A DNA stretch of 21,172 nt from Bacillota bacterium. Lineage in GTDB: Bacteria; Bacillota_E; Symbiobacteriia; Symbiobacteriales; Symbiobacteriaceae. This document shows positions 18,796 to 21,172 of this stretch, piece by piece. Within the stretch, counting starts at the first letter, position 1; every line of letters begins with the position of its first letter. The translations under genes and the position numbers were made by a program. Below the pieces are notes generated by a model. That model ran no database searches. It was not told where the DNA came from and worked only from the letters and a program-made list of their open reading frames with translations. The DNA lies in the NCBI GenBank assembly GCA_003242675.1, contig QGVE01000034.1:1-21172 (forward strand), written 5' to 3'.

Positions 18796-19464
18796 TTGCT
18801 GACCTCGCTGTTGGTTCCCGAGTGGCTGGTCCAGCCGATGACCAAGCTCCTGGAAGTGTTCCTCAAGTGGACGGGCAACTACGGCCTGGCGATCATCCTG
18901 CTGACCGTGGTCGTGCGCATCGTCATCCTGCCGCTGACGATCTACCAGATGCGCTCGCTGAAGCGGATGCAGGAAGTGCAGCCGCTGATGAAGGAGATCC
19001 AGGAGAAGTACAAGGACAATCCCGAGAAGATGAACCAGGAGATCATGGCCCTGTACCAGCGCGAGCGGGTGAACCCGTTCTCGGGCTGCCTGCCGCTGCT
19101 GGTCCAGCTGCCCATCCTCTACGCGCTCTTCGCGGTCTTCAACGCGTTCGATCCGACGAAGTTCAACTATACATACCAATTCCTCTGGGCTGACCTGAGC
19201 CAGCGGGACATCCCGCTGGCCATCCTGACCGTCGTCTCGATGGTCCTGCAGCAGTACCTGACGGGCGTGCCGGCGACGGACCCGAACCAGCGGATCATGA
19301 TGTGGATCATGCCCATCATGTTCGGCTGGATCGCCTTCACCATGCCCACGTCGGCCATCGTCCTCTACTGGGTGGTCAGCACCTTCTTCGGGCTGATCCA
19401 GCAAGCAATCTATCCGGGGTTTCCCCGGTTTAAGGGCAGCCTCGGCTCGAAAGGGGAAGCATAA
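18796..19464 (+). CDS. yidC: Membrane protein insertase YidC/Oxa1
   Basis: This enzyme inserts membrane proteins alone or with the Sec translocon. The 222-residue form has the Gram-positive type core of five membrane segments, at about 29-49, 97-117, 139-155, 167-183 and 184-204. Arg41 in VVVRIVILPL is the conserved hydrophilic-groove arginine. A charged coiled cytoplasmic loop (51-92) follows, and NPFSGCLPLLVQLPILYAL (93-111) is typical. Unlike Bacillus SpoIIIJ, no lipoprotein signal is visible before the first core segment. The start is TTG at 18796, with GGAGG 10 bases upstream. It follows yidD by 39 bases and precedes jag by 6 bases. A basic tail, PRFKGSLGSKGEA, is short. Confidence 0.95.
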   Translation: MLTSLLVPEWLVQPMTKLLEVFLKWTGNYGLAIILLTVVVRIVILPLTIYQMRSLKRMQEVQPLMKEIQEKYKDNPEKMNQEIMALYQRERVNPFSGCLPLLVQLPILYALFAVFNAFDPTKFNYTYQFLWADLSQRDIPLAILTVVSMVLQQYLTGVPATDPNQRIMMWIMPIMFGWIAFTMPTSAIVLYWVVSTFFGLIQQAIYPGFPRFKGSLGSKGEA

Positions 19465-19470
19465 CCGACC

Positions 19471-20088
19471 ATGAGAAGCGTGCAGCGGAGCGGCCGCACG
19501 GTGGAAGAGGCGGTGGCGGCGGCCCTGGAGGAGCTGGGCGTGCCGTCCGACCGCGTGACCGTTGAGGTGCTGGACGAGGGTAAGGCGGGCTTCCTCGGCA
19601 TCGGCGCGCGGCCCGCTACCGTGCGCGTGACCGTGAAGGAGACCCGGGCCGAGCGGGTGGAGGCCTTCCTGGGCGACGTCTGCGAGGCGATGGGCGTCGG
19701 CGTCCGGATGGAGATCCGCGAGGACGGGGAATATATCCACGTTGACATCACCGGCCAGGAGGCCGGCATCCTGATCGGCCATCACGGGCAGACGCTGGAT
19801 GCCCTGCAGTACCTGACCAACCTCGTGGCCGCCCGCGTCGACCGGCACGGGCCGCGGGTCCTGCTGGACGTGGAGGGCTATCGGAAACGCCGGACGGAGA
19901 CCCTGACCAACCTGGCCAGACGGCTGGCGGAACGGGTCGTGCGCACCGGCGAGCGGGCGGTACTGGAGCCGATGAGCGCTCAGGAGCGAAGGGTGATCCA
20001 CCTCGCCCTGCAGGGCTTCCCGGGCGTGACGACGGTCAGCGAGGGACAGGAGCCGTTCCGCAGGGTGGTCATCTACAAGCAGAAGTAG
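19471..20088 (+). CDS. jag: RNA-binding protein Jag/KhpB (EloR)
   Basis: This is an RNA-binding protein that in other Firmicutes works with KhpA and affects cell elongation. The 205-residue protein has three parts. An N-terminal Jag domain (1-55) contains GFLGIGARPA. A KH domain has GHHG at 103-106 and the sequence TLDALQYLTNLV. A C-terminal R3H domain carries R173 and H177 in ERRVIHLAL. ATG 19471 is 6 bases after the yidC stop, with AAAGGGGAAG about 10 bases upstream. The yidC-jag-mnmE order is standard near bacterial origins. It is followed by an intrinsic terminator. Both nucleic-acid-binding motifs are intact. Confidence 0.95.
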   Translation: MRSVQRSGRTVEEAVAAALEELGVPSDRVTVEVLDEGKAGFLGIGARPATVRVTVKETRAERVEAFLGDVCEAMGVGVRMEIREDGEYIHVDITGQEAGILIGHHGQTLDALQYLTNLVAARVDRHGPRVLLDVEGYRKRRTETLTNLARRLAERVVRTGERAVLEPMSAQERRVIHLALQGFPGVTTVSEGQEPFRRVVIYKQK

Positions 20089-20098
20089 ACGGGTGCCG

Positions 20099-20130
20099 GT
20101 GGCCAGGTAGCGCTGCTACCCGGCCACTTT
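20099..20130 (+). terminator. Intrinsic terminator between jag and mnmE
   Basis: GTGGCC-A-GGTAGC pairs with GCTACC-C-GGCCAC, 12 bp with one internal A/C mismatch and a three-base loop, followed by TTT. It lies 11 bases after the jag stop and ends 17 bases before the mnmE ATG. Since mnmE has no visible separate promoter, it is probably a partial terminator. Confidence 0.7.
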
Positions 20131-20146
20131 GCGTAAGAAGGAGGGA

Positions 20147-21172
20147 ATGACCGTGGGGGAGGAGACCATCGCCGCGATCGCGACCGGCGCCGGCGAGGGC
20201 GGCATCGGCATCGTGCGGATGAGCGGGCCGGAGGCCATCCAGGTGGCCGACCGGATCTTCCGGCCCCGGCGGGGCCGGCCTCTGGCCAGCCGGCGCTCGC
20301 ACACGGTGACCTACGGCTGGGTGGTCACGCCCGGCGGCGAGCGGGTCGATGAGGCCCTGGCCCTCGTCATGCGGGGGCCCCACTCGTACACCGGCGAGGA
20401 CGTGGTCGAACTGCAGTGCCACGGCGGCCAGCTGGCGGTGCGGCGGGTGCTGGAGCAGGCCCTGCGGGCGGGCGCCCGCCTGGCCGAGCCGGGCGAGTTC
20501 ACCCGGCGGGCGTTCCTGAACGGCCGGCTGGACCTCTCGCAGGCGGAGGCGGTCGTCGACCTGATCCGGGCGAAGACCGACCGGGCGATGGCGGCCGCCG
20601 TCGCCCACCTGGGCGGCAGCCTGCGCCAGGCGATCGGGCAGATCCGGGAGAAGCTCATGGAGATGATGGCCAACCTGGAGGCGGACATCGACTTCCCCGA
20701 GCTGGAACTGGAGGTGCAGACCCGGGAGCAGGTGGCTGCCGGCACCGCGGAGTGCCTGGCCCGGGTGGAGCGGCTGCTCCGCGGCGCCCGGGCCGGCCGC
20801 ATCCTGCGGGAGGGGCTGCGGGCCGTGCTGGCCGGCCGGCCGAACGTGGGCAAGTCGAGCCTGCTCAACCGGCTGCTCCGGGAGAACCGGGCGATCGTCA
20901 CGCCGATCCCCGGCACGACCCGGGACGTGATCGCCGAGTGGGTCGAGCTGGGCGGCGTCCCGGTGCAGCTGTTCGACACGGCGGGGCTCCGGCCCACCGA
21001 CGACCCGGTCGAGCGGATCGGCGTGGAGCGCACCCGGGAGGCCCTCGCCCAGGCGCACCTGGGGCTGGTGGGGATCGATGCCGCGGCGGGGGTGGGGGCG
21101 GGGGGGCGGGGGGGGGGCGCCCGGGCGGCCGGGGTGTCTCTTTTAAACATCTTGCGCCGTCGGCGGTGTCCC
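20147..21172 (+). CDS. mnmE: tRNA uridine-5-carboxymethylaminomethyl modification GTPase, 3' end missing
   Basis: This GTPase works with MnmG to modify the wobble uridine of several tRNAs. About 342 codons are present. The N-terminal folate-binding domain includes the start MTVGEETIAAIATGAGEGGI and LNGRLDLSQAEAVVDLI. The GTPase domain then shows G1 GRPNVGKSS, G2 in IPGTTRD and G3 DTAGL. ATG 20147 has AAGGAGGG just upstream. From about 21060 the frame stays open, but the sequence turns into Gly/Ala/Arg low complexity where DxAAG normally leads to the NKxD (G4) motif. This suggests base-call errors at the contig edge. The C-terminal cysteine motif is outside the window. Confidence 0.95.
   Translation, partial: MTVGEETIAAIATGAGEGGIGIVRMSGPEAIQVADRIFRPRRGRPLASRRSHTVTYGWVVTPGGERVDEALALVMRGPHSYTGEDVVELQCHGGQLAVRRVLEQALRAGARLAEPGEFTRRAFLNGRLDLSQAEAVVDLIRAKTDRAMAAAVAHLGGSLRQAIGQIREKLMEMMANLEADIDFPELELEVQTREQVAAGTAECLARVERLLRGARAGRILREGLRAVLAGRPNVGKSSLLNRLLRENRAIVTPIPGTTRDVIAEWVELGGVPVQLFDTAGLRPTDDPVERIGVERTREALAQAHLGLVGIDAAAGVGAGGRGGGARAAGVSLLNILRRRRCP
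21070..21172. other. Low-complexity G-rich contig edge, probably unreliable
   Basis: Runs of 4-9 G appear here within mnmE, with the expected family sequence lost and residues such as LGLVGIDAAAG where LVLVVLDAAAG would be usual. That pattern fits T-to-G miscalls. The final ~40 bases no longer resemble mnmE. Confidence 0.6.

Noticed and set aside
17782..20001. Minus-strand open frame of about 740 codons
   Set aside because: It lies opposite rpmH, rnpA, yidD, yidC and jag, which are all recognised genes; it is a GC-rich shadow.

Overview
This 21 kb window is the chromosomal replication-origin neighbourhood of a very GC-rich bacterium whose gene order is that of the Firmicutes. To the left of dnaA the genes run dnaA-dnaN-yaaA-recF-remB-gyrB-gyrA; to the right they run rpmH-rnpA-yidD-yidC-jag-mnmE. 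This matches the Bacillus subtilis origin region, including remB (DUF370) between recF and gyrB and the serS / tRNA-Ser / tadA / dnaX cluster further out. High GC, frequent GTG and TTG starts, and strong GGAGG ribosome binding sites suggest a Symbiobacterium-like or similar high-GC clostridial lineage. That taxonomic guess comes from gene order and composition only.

Layout. Everything from 1 to 17529 is on the minus strand and everything from 17962 to 21172 is on the plus strand, so both arms point away from the origin. On the minus strand, in transcription order, are: dnaA; a dnaA-dnaN spacer with DnaA-box-like sites; dnaN, the S4-domain gene yaaA, recF and remB packed with tiny gaps or a 1-base overlap; gyrB and gyrA behind their own promoter; a serine T-box leader; a class V aminotransferase, serA and serS; a separately promoted tRNA-Ser(UGA); tadA; a lone family 5 solute-binding lipoprotein; and the N-terminal 420 codons of dnaX. 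On the plus strand are rpmH (behind a near-consensus promoter), a terminator, then rnpA-yidD-yidC-jag, a second terminator, and the 5' part of mnmE.

How the genes work together. The origin block supplies initiation (DnaA), the sliding clamp (DnaN), repair and restart (RecF), topology (GyrAB) and the clamp loader (DnaX). The serine block joins serine synthesis (SerA plus an aminotransferase probably acting as phosphoserine aminotransferase) to serine charging (SerS). It is controlled by a T-box with a UCC serine specifier. The right arm combines ribosomal protein L34, RNase P protein, membrane insertion factors (YidD, YidC), the RNA-binding protein Jag/KhpB and the tRNA-modifying GTPase MnmE.

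The most unusual structure is the T-box leader, which carries two complete antiterminator/terminator modules exactly 100 bases apart behind a single specifier stem. I see no phage, transposon, CRISPR array or defence system, and no clearly undescribed multi-gene system. The first ~60 and last ~100 bases are G-rich low-complexity sequence that look like poor-quality contig ends.
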